Below, piece by piece: positions 1 through 5,316 of a stretch of DNA of 5,377 nucleotides. This DNA comes from Anaerolineae bacterium (GTDB taxonomy: Bacteria; Chloroflexota; Anaerolineae; CG2-30-64-16), in the NCBI GenBank assembly GCA_025454565.1, contig JALOOE010000440.1, positions 1 to 5,377 on the forward strand. Reading direction: 5' to 3'. Positions within the stretch are counted from its first letter, which is position 1. The number at the start of each line of letters is the position of its first letter. Below the pieces are notes generated by a model, which saw only the letters and a program-made list of their open reading frames with translations, had not been told where the DNA came from and did no database searches. Position numbers and translations under genes: made by a program.

Positions 1-1
1 G

Positions 2-76
2 CCGGGCTGGCACGAGGCGATGACTATCGAGGCGCCGTTGCGGCGTGGGTTGCTGAGGCAGGTGGCGGCCGCCTGA
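2..76 (+). CDS. C-terminal end of an unidentified protein (partial)
   Basis: An open frame enters from the left edge and stops at TGA 74-76. It gives 24 residues beginning PGWHEAMTIEAP and ending LLRQVAAA. It ends 13 bp before the stop codon of the convergent restriction-modification gene, so the two genes meet tail to tail with no obvious terminator hairpin between them. The fragment is too short to place in a family. The frame starting at base 1 also stays open, but it runs antisense through the neighbouring gene and reads as low-complexity Ala/Ser/Arg-rich sequence. I therefore prefer the frame that stops at 76. The call rests only on the short open frame and the tight convergent spacing. 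Confidence 0.45.
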   Translation, partial: PGWHEAMTIEAPLRRGLLRQVAAA

Positions 77-89
77 ATCCGGCGCGACG

Positions 90-2072
90 CTACGCAGCGC
101 CGAACTGCCCGTTCGCCACGCCGCGCGCCTGGCCCAGCGTGACCAGCGTCTCCAGCAGCTCGGCGACGCGCTCCGGCGGCGCGGCGGCGAACGCCGCGGC
201 AACCTGGGCCGCGCTCGCCGGCACGGCCAGGTTCGCCAGCGCGCCGCGCACGGCCTGGGCCTGTTCGGCCATGCGGTCGGGCCAGGGGAGGAGGGGCCGC
301 GCAGCGGGTTGCGTTTCCTCCGGTGTCTCTTGGACCAAGATCTGCTGCGTCACACAGGCATGCTGCGCGATATTGCGTACTGCGTGTTGCGTGGGTGCTT
401 GGTATTCGGGCCGCAGCCAGCGGATGAGGCCGCCTGCACCTCTGGTCGCGGCGGCTTCCTCCGCGGCGCGCTCGGCGTTGAGGGCCACCAGCCGCTCCAG
501 GATCTCTTCGTCGGTGAGCGACGGCGGCCAGCCGTAGGCGTCGCACACGGCCGCGTCCAGCTCATCGTGGAGCTGTCGCAGCACGCTGACCAGCCCCTGC
601 TCGTGGACGATCTTGTCTTTTGCGGACAGCGGCTCACCGGCCCGCAGCTTCGCCAGGACGTTGTACATGTCGGTCAGGGTCAGCTTGGGGTGTTGCGCCT
701 GCTGGCGTTTGCGGTGGCCGTCCAATTCCTCGGCGATGGCCCGGATGCGCGCTTGCTGCGGGTCGGTGGCCGCGGGGAAGGGGAACTTTTCGAAGCAGGT
801 GGTCTTGCTGTAGACAGGATCATCGCCTACACCGAGTCTGCCCCCAGCAGAGACCGCCCAAGTTACGTGAATTCGGCTGGAGAGCACGCCAAGCACGTAA
901 GCATTGCTGCTACCGAACACGACCAGCTTGTGCTCAGGCCTCACCTCAGCGGGAAGAAACACGAATACTCGATGACGCGCCGTTTCTGGAGTCACGATGT
1001 AGCGAAAAAGACCGGCAATCGCACCACGTACCTGATCATTGCTTCTACGGAAAAGCCACCAGCTCCGTCTCAGCTTAGGATCACGGTTTTCCTGGCGCTC
1101 AGGGTAAACTCGATCGTAGAGGCGCTGGTAGATATTTGGAGCCTTGTCACGTAACTCCTGCTCTTCCCAACCGTGAGTGTCGATGACATACAGGTCGCGC
1201 AAGCTCTGCATCAGATCCAGCCCGTTCCGCAAAGGAAAGACTAGACCTGCGGCAATCGGTTCCGATCTCAGGAGTCTACCTGCTTCATCACGCGTAAGGA
1301 CAAAGCCCCGGCTACCCAGGATCAAACCCGTACTGGAGAGCCCTTCGTTAGCCTTGAGTGTTAGTGCAGCCGCAACGTCCGATCCGACTCGCAAATCCTG
1401 GTGGATGATGCCTCTTTCCACTTGCAGCTCGACTCTGGCCACCTCGCCTGTTCCTGTCTCCTCTCTGGTAACCTTGACCAAGACGCCATCGCGAATTCCA
1501 CACGCTCCAACAGTCATTGCTATCCTGACGGCCGCACCATCCTCAGAGTCCACCCAGGGGTGATTTGGGATGACGAATGACATGTGTATGGGATTTTCGC
1601 TCGTCAGAGCTTGAGCAACAACCCGTCGGTTGAACTTCTGGGAAATGCTTTTGGTCGATATCAAACCGAAGCGAGTTGTGGATCGGGCCGCCACAGCTAA
1701 AGCTGCTTTATACCACCAGTACATGACAAAGTCGCAGCCATCTGGAACCTCCACATAGGCTTTTCGCAATGCTTCGGCGTAACCTTCGCCTAGATCTGAG
1801 AGCACGCGCAGCTTGCCAAGAAACGGCGGGTTGCCCAGTATGAAATCCGCCTCCGGCCACTCGGCGGGTCGGGGGTTGATGTAACGCCAGGCGGGCACGC
1901 GGGCGGTTTCGTCGGGCACCTGCTCGCCGGTCACAGGATGCGCCCTGGTCGTGCGGCCGTCCCAGCGGGTCACGGGCCGGCCATCGGCGTCCAGCAGCGG
2001 CTCGACCGCGTCCCACGCCAGCACCGCGTCGCGGCACTCGATGTTGTGCAGGTTGCGCAGGATCGGCTCCGG
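90..2072 (-). CDS. 3' fragment of the MmeI-like enzyme: catalytic NPPF, target recognition and C-terminal helical domain
   Basis: This is the frame B continuation from PEPILRNLHNI to the stop at 92-90, 660 residues with no further break. NPPF (bases 1821-1832) is the adenine-methyltransferase catalytic motif IV. It is followed by DFVMYWWYKAA and the STKSISQKFNRR segment, where I would expect an Asn (TTNS/STNS) instead of the Lys. The recognition region includes FRYIVTPETARHRVFVFLP and VLSSRIHVTWAVSAGGRLG and ends at TTCFEKFPFP. The C-terminal part is charged and helical, ending in an Ala-rich module (VPASAAQVAAAFAAAPPERV) that looks like a small winged-helix or helical extension. The same frame stays open upstream to 2633, but that part is Ala/Gly/Arg noise antiparallel to the real coding frame. 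No RBS-backed start is visible after the junction; a GTG at 2024 is the first candidate start codon. It is probably untranslated. Confidence 0.6.
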   Translation of the reverse strand, partial: PEPILRNLHNIECRDAVLAWDAVEPLLDADGRPVTRWDGRTTRAHPVTGEQVPDETARVPAWRYINPRPAEWPEADFILGNPPFLGKLRVLSDLGEGYAEALRKAYVEVPDGCDFVMYWWYKAALAVAARSTTRFGLISTKSISQKFNRRVVAQALTSENPIHMSFVIPNHPWVDSEDGAAVRIAMTVGACGIRDGVLVKVTREETGTGEVARVELQVERGIIHQDLRVGSDVAAALTLKANEGLSSTGLILGSRGFVLTRDEAGRLLRSEPIAAGLVFPLRNGLDLMQSLRDLYVIDTHGWEEQELRDKAPNIYQRLYDRVYPERQENRDPKLRRSWWLFRRSNDQVRGAIAGLFRYIVTPETARHRVFVFLPAEVRPEHKLVVFGSSNAYVLGVLSSRIHVTWAVSAGGRLGVGDDPVYSKTTCFEKFPFPAATDPQQARIRAIAEELDGHRKRQQAQHPKLTLTDMYNVLAKLRAGEPLSAKDKIVHEQGLVSVLRQLHDELDAAVCDAYGWPPSLTDEEILERLVALNAERAAEEAAATRGAGGLIRWLRPEYQAPTQHAVRNIAQHACVTQQILVQETPEETQPAARPLLPWPDRMAEQAQAVRGALANLAVPASAAQVAAAFAAAPPERVAELLETLVTLGQARGVANGQFGAA
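780..1800. other. AT-richer tract covering the target-recognition region of the restriction-modification gene
   Basis: Hand counts of 60-base blocks give 52% GC at 1081-1140, 45% at 1561-1620 and 48% at 1621-1680. Flanking parts of the same gene give 82% at 181-240 and 77% at 2281-2340. The change occurs close to two conserved motifs: just after NPPF (1821-1832) and just before FEKFPFP (about 780). The tract therefore matches the end of the methyltransferase core plus the target-recognition domain. I infer recombinational replacement of the specificity segment, or relaxed composition there. Confidence 0.6.
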
Positions 2073-3517
2073 CCGTGGAACTGTTCGGGCCGCACGATCT
2101 CCCCTTCCAACTCCAGCGACGCCTGCTCCTGGCCCAGGTTGCGCAGCACCTCCAGCACTTCGCCTTCCAGCCGCTTCAGGTGCTCCAGGGTGACATAAAG
2201 AAAATTGCCCGAACCGCACGCCGGATCGAGGATGCGGACGCTGGCGAGCCGGCGCTGGAAGGCCCGCACCTCGGCCAGCGCCTCGGCGCGCTTGCCCCCC
2301 TCGGCCAGCAGCAGCGCAGCCGCCATGGCCGACTCCCACTCGGCCCGCAGCGGCTCGATGACGGTCGGCAGCACCAGCCGCTCGACGTAGGCGCGCGGGG
2401 TGAAGTGCGCGCCCATCTTGTGGCGCTCCACGGGGTCCAGCGCACGCACCAGCAGCGTGCCGAAAATGGCCGGCTCCACATCGCGCCAGTCGGCCCGCGC
2501 GGCTTCGATCAGCAGTTGAAGCTGGTCGGAGGTCAGCGGCAGCGCTTTCGCGTCCTCGAAGAGCCCCCCGTTGAAATGGGGCACCGGCACGCGCAGCACC
2601 ACGGAGAAGCCCCCGGATGCCATAGTCCGCCACAACTCTTCAACCAGCGGCGGGAAGCTGGCGGCGTTGCGCCGGGAGTCGGCCAGGAGCTGGGTGAAAG
2701 CCCGGTCGGGCAGGAGGCCTACGTCTTCGGCGAACATGGTGAACAGGCAGCGCATCAGAAAGCGGGCGACGGCTTCGGCGCTTCCCACTCCTCCCGCCGC
2801 CGGAGCGCCTGCGGGAGCATCCTCCAGGGAGCGTGCCAGCGCCGCCAGCCGCTCGGCGATCCCGCGCGTCACGCGGGCGCTGCGCCGCGCCGGGTCCAGG
2901 CCCATCGGGTCGAGCCAGAGTCGGCGCAGGAGCTCTCGGGTGTCGTCGTTTTGCAGGTCGGCCAGGTCGAGCCGGTAATGCAGCGGGTCGGGGAAAGGGA
3001 TGTAGTTCCCGCCGGTGCGGGTGAACTCGGCGTAGAGCGCGATGGAACGGCCCACGTCGACGACGACCAGGAAGGGGGGCCGGCCATCTCGGATTTCGTC
3101 GGGCGGCAGGTTGCGCGCATAGCTTTGGGCTTGCTGTCGCGCGCGTTCCATGGCCGTGTCCCAGGCTGCCGTGCCGCGCACCGCGGCGCCCCGTTTGCGC
3201 GCCTTCAGCCGGCGCTCGGCTTCCTGCGAAAGCGCATGTCCCGGCTCGGCCCGGTCGCTGCCCTGCTTCGCCTCCAGCACGAAGCAGCCGCGACGGTAGA
3301 GGTCGATGCGCTCCGTGGTGCCATGCGGCAGCGGCACGGCCTTCTCGAAGACATAGGCGTTGTCGGCCCCGTCGGGGGTGGCGGGGTCGGGACGCGGGAC
3401 GCCGAGGAGGTCGCACAACTCCGAAAGGAAGAGCTGGTAGTTGGCGCGCTCGGCCGCACCGGAAGCCTGCCAGCGCGTGATGAAGGAGTGAACGGTTGCT
3501 GTGTTGTGGTCGGTCAT
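1970..3517 (-). CDS. 5' fragment of the MmeI-like enzyme: nuclease domain, helical spacer and SAM motif I
   Basis: As the DNA stands, translation from ATG 3517 would give a 515-residue protein. About 482 residues belong to the family; the last 33 are out-of-frame Ser/Arg/Cys/Thr-rich sequence ending at TGA (1972-1970). The N-terminus starts MTDHNTATVHSFITRW. The putative nuclease residues D72, E82 and K84 are intact (bases 3302-3304, 3272-3274 and 3266-3268). The spacer includes FLMRCLFTMFAEDVGLLPD and a later HFTPRAYVERLV stretch, both typical of this family. SAM motif I lies at 2201-2227. The product lacks the catalytic NPPF and the whole target-recognition domain, so it could not methylate DNA specifically. 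Whether it folds or cuts is unknown. There is no clear Shine-Dalgarno sequence before the ATG; the predicted leader is only about 20 nt. Confidence 0.7.
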   Translation of the reverse strand: MTDHNTATVHSFITRWQASGAAERANYQLFLSELCDLLGVPRPDPATPDGADNAYVFEKAVPLPHGTTERIDLYRRGCFVLEAKQGSDRAEPGHALSQEAERRLKARKRGAAVRGTAAWDTAMERARQQAQSYARNLPPDEIRDGRPPFLVVVDVGRSIALYAEFTRTGGNYIPFPDPLHYRLDLADLQNDDTRELLRRLWLDPMGLDPARRSARVTRGIAERLAALARSLEDAPAGAPAAGGVGSAEAVARFLMRCLFTMFAEDVGLLPDRAFTQLLADSRRNAASFPPLVEELWRTMASGGFSVVLRVPVPHFNGGLFEDAKALPLTSDQLQLLIEAARADWRDVEPAIFGTLLVRALDPVERHKMGAHFTPRAYVERLVLPTVIEPLRAEWESAMAAALLLAEGGKRAEALAEVRAFQRRLASVRILDPACGSGNFLYVTLEHLKRLEGEVLEVLRNLGQEQASLELEGEIVRPEQFHGRSRSCATCTTSSAATRCWRGTRSSRCWTPMAGP

Positions 3518-3543
3518 GTGAGTTGCATATTCGGGCGTCAACG

Positions 3544-3572
3544 ATTATAACAGCATGGCGCGGCACACACAA
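3544..3572 (-). promoter_or_regulatory. Predicted sigma-70-type promoter of the restriction-modification gene
   Basis: Read on the minus strand, TATAAT (3549-3544) is a perfect -10 hexamer. It sits exactly 17 bp downstream of TTGTGT (3572-3567), which matches the -35 consensus at its first three bases. Transcription would start near 3537, leaving a leader of about 20 nt before ATG 3517. A perfect TATAAT is notable in DNA this GC-rich. It is a prediction from consensus only. Confidence 0.6.
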
Positions 3573-3590
3573 ACGCTGTGTCAGTATTAT
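3562..3590 (+). promoter_or_regulatory. Possible promoter of the two-domain GNAT gene
   Basis: TATTAT (3585-3590) matches five of six bases of the -10 consensus. GGCACA, 17 bp upstream (3562-3567), matches only the last three bases of TTGACA. The start site would be near 3597, just before the RBS at 3607-3615. The -35 region overlaps that of the divergent minus-strand promoter, so the two may compete. The -35 is weak, so confidence is low. Confidence 0.35.
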
Positions 3591-3606
3591 TGCAGCAGCG
3601 CACCCC

Positions 3607-3615
3607 AGAAGGAAG
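3607..3615 (+). promoter_or_regulatory. Ribosome binding site deciding the GNAT start at 3620
   Basis: AGAAGGAAG is purine-rich, and its AAGGA core ends 6 bp before ATG 3620. It lies inside the longer open frame that begins at GTG 3578, which has no such site. It is therefore the main reason for choosing 3620. Confidence 0.65.
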
Positions 3616-3619
3616 TAAC

Positions 3620-4597
3620 ATGCAGACGATCATCATGCGTCCATATCAGACCGAAGACGACTATTGGCGGATCCGTGATTTCCTCCGTCAGGTGACACGG
3701 CCCAACCGCCGGCGCGCCGCCAGGGGCGGCTGGCACGTCGCGCGGCTCGACTACTGGCGGTGGCATGTCGTGGAGAACTGCCAGGCGTGTGACGCCTTCG
3801 ACAGCGTCACATTCATCTGGGAGACTCGCATGCTTGGCCGAATCGTCGCGGTCCTGAACGCCGAAGGCCGCGGGGAAGCGCATTTCCAGGTGCATCCCGC
3901 TCTGCGCACGCCGGAGCTCGAAGAAGCGATGCTGGACGTCGCCGAGCAGCGGCTGGCCATCCGGCCGCCGGATGGCGGCTCACGACTGATCGTCTTCGCC
4001 GATCGTGGTGACGCCATGCGCCGGAGCCTGTTGGCGCGGCGCGGCTACACCGTGGGCGGCTGGCCGGATGCCGCAGAATACCGGCGGCGCCAGGCGCTGT
4101 CTGCGCCGATCCCGCCGCTGCCGGCGCCCGCGGGTTACATGGTGCGGTCCTTAGGCGATGTGGCCGAGCTCCCGGCCCGAAGCTGGGCCTCATGGCGGGC
4201 GTTCCACCCCGCTGAGCCGGATGAGAAATATGAGGGGTGGACGTGGTATCACAACATCCAGCGGCAACCGCTCTACCGGCGCGATCTGGATATCGTCGCC
4301 GTGCCGGATCAGCCCGCGGTCACGGCGGCCGCGCCTACCGGCGAAATCGCCGCGTTCTGCACCGCCTGGTACGACGACGTGACGCGCACCGCGTACTTCG
4401 AACCGGTGGGCACGGCGCCCGAACATCAGCGACGCGGCCTGGGCAGAGCGGTGTTGGCCGAGGCGTTACGCCGGCTTCAGCGGATGGGGTGCGTGCTGGC
4501 GTTCGTGGGCGGCTATTCTCAGGCGGCCAATGCGCTCTACGCCTCGGCCGGTTTCACAGAGTACGACCTCTCCGAGCCCTGGGTCAGGGAGTGGTAG
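3620..4597 (+). CDS. Two-domain GNAT-family N-acetyltransferase
   Basis: This is a 325-residue protein predicted to transfer an acetyl group from acetyl-CoA to an amine; the substrate cannot be told from sequence. It looks like two GNAT folds in tandem. The N-terminal half (about 1-150, starting MQTIIMRPYQTEDD) has the fold's general strand and helix pattern (LGRIVAVLNAEGRGEAHFQVHP) but lacks the acetyl-CoA pyrophosphate loop, so it is probably degenerate or structural. The C-terminal half (about 172-325) carries the loop Q270-R-R-G-L-G-R276 after VGTAPEH, and the later motif YSQAANALYASAGF (299-312), so this half is likely catalytic. No signal peptide or membrane segment is visible; the protein is expected to be cytoplasmic. 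ATG 3620 is preferred over GTG 3578 because of the well-placed RBS. It is transcribed divergently from the restriction-modification gene and followed by a GC-rich hairpin. Confidence 0.85.
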   Translation: MQTIIMRPYQTEDDYWRIRDFLRQVTRPNRRRAARGGWHVARLDYWRWHVVENCQACDAFDSVTFIWETRMLGRIVAVLNAEGRGEAHFQVHPALRTPELEEAMLDVAEQRLAIRPPDGGSRLIVFADRGDAMRRSLLARRGYTVGGWPDAAEYRRRQALSAPIPPLPAPAGYMVRSLGDVAELPARSWASWRAFHPAEPDEKYEGWTWYHNIQRQPLYRRDLDIVAVPDQPAVTAAAPTGEIAAFCTAWYDDVTRTAYFEPVGTAPEHQRRGLGRAVLAEALRRLQRMGCVLAFVGGYSQAANALYASAGFTEYDLSEPWVREW

Positions 4598-4599
4598 CC

Positions 4600-4628
4600 G
4601 GCTCCCGGTAGCCCGGCGACCGGGAGCC
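4600..4628 (+). terminator. GC-rich hairpin after the two-domain GNAT gene, possible terminator without U-tract
   Basis: GGCTCCCGGT (4600-4609) and ACCGGGAGCC (4619-4628) form a perfect 10-bp stem with a 9-nt loop, starting 3 bp after the TAG stop. No run of T follows, so it is not a classic intrinsic terminator. It may slow or pause transcription, protect the mRNA 3' end, or simply come from the local tandem repeat. Confidence 0.4.
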
Positions 4629-4643
4629 CGCCGACCGGGAGCC
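4610..4643. repeat. 15-bp tandem repeat, about 2.3 copies
   Basis: AGCCCGGCGACCGGG (4610-4624) is followed directly by AGCCCGCCGACCGGG (4625-4639), one mismatch apart, and then AGCC. As a result the hairpin's right arm ACCGGGAGCC occurs twice (4619-4628 and 4634-4643), and the single left arm at 4600-4609 can pair with either copy. Confidence 0.8.
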
Positions 4644-4651
4644 AAGATCGC

Positions 4652-4708
4652 CCATCTGTCCGATCACGACACTCACCAGATGGCCGATGCGCTGGGGACG
4701 GTGTCGTG
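4652..4708 (+). promoter_or_regulatory. Overlapping inverted repeats between the two GNAT genes (possible leader structure)
   Basis: CACGACAC (4665-4672) pairs perfectly with GTGTCGTG (4701-4708), with CCAG (4676-4679) and CTGG (4692-4695) nested inside. A competing pair, CCATCTG (4652-4658) and CAGATGG (4677-4683), uses some of the same bases, so the two folds cannot both form simply. I recognise no known riboswitch or RNA family, and chance is possible in GC-rich DNA. Confidence 0.25.
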
Positions 4709-4750
4709 GCACACTTATGCAGGAATCGTGACGCAGGCGCCGCGTGCACG

Positions 4751-4775
4751 TTTCGGGCATGATGCCGAAAGAGGA
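4751..4775 (+). promoter_or_regulatory. RBS of the second GNAT gene with an adjoining small hairpin
   Basis: AGAGGA (4770-4775) lies 8 bp before ATG 4784 and supports that start. Immediately upstream, TTTCGG (4751-4756) pairs with CCGAAA (4765-4770), extended by one further C-G pair beside a bulged G, leaving a 5-nt loop. The hairpin's last base touches the RBS, so it could modestly affect ribosome access. The RBS is fairly secure; the hairpin's role is speculation. Confidence 0.5.
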
Positions 4776-4783
4776 CAGTTCGC

Positions 4784-5284
4784 ATGCTCACCATCCGTCT
4801 CTATCGTGAGTCCGATGCGGAGAGCGTCGGACGGCTCATCGCGGACACCTACAGCCGGTTCAACCTCTCCTTCGCCACGCCCGATGAGTTAAGCAAGCTG
4901 CTTGGCCCCTTCCGGCATGCGTGGTCGGCCGAGCCGGCCCACCGGGAGGCCGTTGCGCAGGTGATCCGAGCGCCGCTGGTCTTCGTCGCCGAGGAAGATG
5001 GTGAGATCGTCGGCGTGCTCCGAGGGCGCAAGGAACGGCTGGCGAGCCTGTTCGTCCGGGGCGACCATCATCGGCGCGGGATCGGGCGGCGGCTGGTGGC
5101 GCAGTTCGAGCAGGAATCTTTGCGGCAACAGGTGAGGGTGATCCGGGTCGCTGCGACGCTCTACGCGATCCCCTTCTACACCGCGCTGGACTACCGGAAG
5201 ACCACCGGGCTCCGTAACGGCTGGAGCTTCGAGGGGACCGGATTGCAGTATCAGCCGATGAAGAAGGTACTGACGGACCTGTGA
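4784..5284 (+). CDS. Single-domain GNAT-family N-acetyltransferase
   Basis: This is a 166-residue protein of usual GNAT length, predicted to be a cytoplasmic acetyl-CoA-dependent acetyltransferase with unknown substrate. It opens with the typical first strand and helix (MLTIRLYRESDAESVGRLI). The central strands FVAEEDGEIVGVLRG (67-81) and LASLFVRGDHH (86-96) lead into the acetyl-CoA loop R97-R-G-I-G-R102 and its helix. The late motif ATLYAIPFYTALDYRKTTG (124-142) matches the A-x-x-FY-x-x-x-GY/F pattern of the family, although Asp replaces the usual Gly before Tyr. The start at ATG 4784 has an AGAGGA RBS 8 bp upstream. It shows no close resemblance to the larger GNAT upstream beyond the shared fold, so a recent duplication is not supported. 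The next gene begins only 32 bp after its stop, which suggests co-transcription. Confidence 0.88.
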   Translation: MLTIRLYRESDAESVGRLIADTYSRFNLSFATPDELSKLLGPFRHAWSAEPAHREAVAQVIRAPLVFVAEEDGEIVGVLRGRKERLASLFVRGDHHRRGIGRRLVAQFEQESLRQQVRVIRVAATLYAIPFYTALDYRKTTGLRNGWSFEGTGLQYQPMKKVLTDL

Positions 5285-5305
5285 TGCTTCTCAAAAGCGA
5301 GTGGG

Positions 5306-5311
5306 AAGGAG
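5306..5311 (+). promoter_or_regulatory. Ribosome binding site of the final partial gene
   Basis: AAGGAG is a full-strength Shine-Dalgarno match 5 bp before ATG 5317. It is the main support for the short gene that follows. Confidence 0.7.
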
Positions 5312-5316
5312 ACCGC

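Larger units (their letters stand above)
90..3517 (-). pseudogene. MmeI-like type IIL/IIG restriction-modification enzyme (nuclease-methyltransferase-TRD fusion), frame-disrupted
   Basis: In one chain this family cleaves DNA, methylates adenine in one strand of its site using SAM, and recognises the target. Start chosen: ATG at 3517, just downstream of a TATAAT promoter box; an in-frame TTG at 3541 would lie upstream of the predicted transcript start. Residues 1-482 (frame A) contain an MmeI-like N-domain with D72-X9-E82-A-K84, almost at the spacing and position of the MmeI nuclease motif (D70, E80, K82). A helical spacer follows at about 240-400, then SAM motif I DPACGSGNF at 431-439. Frame B, from base 2072, adds 660 residues: NPPF catalytic motif (81-84 of this part), target-recognition region up to FEKFPFP, and a helical C-terminus. 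The span is 3428 nt, not a multiple of three. At about 2070-2077 the frame changes, and the segment expected after QFHG (motif II acidic residue, W-rich helix, roughly 30 residues) is absent. Stop TAG is at 92-90. Full activity is unlikely unless the lesion is an artefact. Confidence 0.88.

Noticed and set aside
309..1154. A + strand open frame of 281 codons under the restriction-modification C-terminus
   Set aside because: It is a shadow of the well-conserved minus-strand frame; there is no RBS and no recognisable motif.
2073..2633. Upstream extension of frame B, giving a single 847-residue protein
   Set aside because: Residues before PRPEPIL are Ala/Gly/Arg-rich noise, while the other minus frame carries SAM motif I over the same bases. 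The long open frame is a high-GC artefact that hides the frame change.
3518..3541. TTG 3541 as start of the restriction-modification gene
   Set aside because: It lies 3 bases after the -10 box, upstream of the predicted transcription start. Using ATG 3517 instead puts D72/E82/K84 close to the MmeI positions.
2075..3550. Long + strand open frame of 491 codons antisense to the restriction-modification gene
   Set aside because: It mirrors the GC-rich coding frame on the other strand. Its translation is rich in Gln/Arg/Gly/His with no recognisable domain, whereas the minus strand encodes clear nuclease and methyltransferase motifs over the same bases.
3578..3619. GTG 3578 as start of the two-domain GNAT gene
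   Set aside because: It would add 14 residues ahead of a clear AGAAGGAAG ribosome site followed by ATG 3620, and would place translation upstream of the predicted transcript start.
3620..5284. The two adjacent GNAT genes as a recent tandem duplication
   Set aside because: Apart from the generic acetyl-CoA loop and late FY/LY-x-x-x-G(Y/F)-type motif, the proteins differ in length, domain number and sequence.
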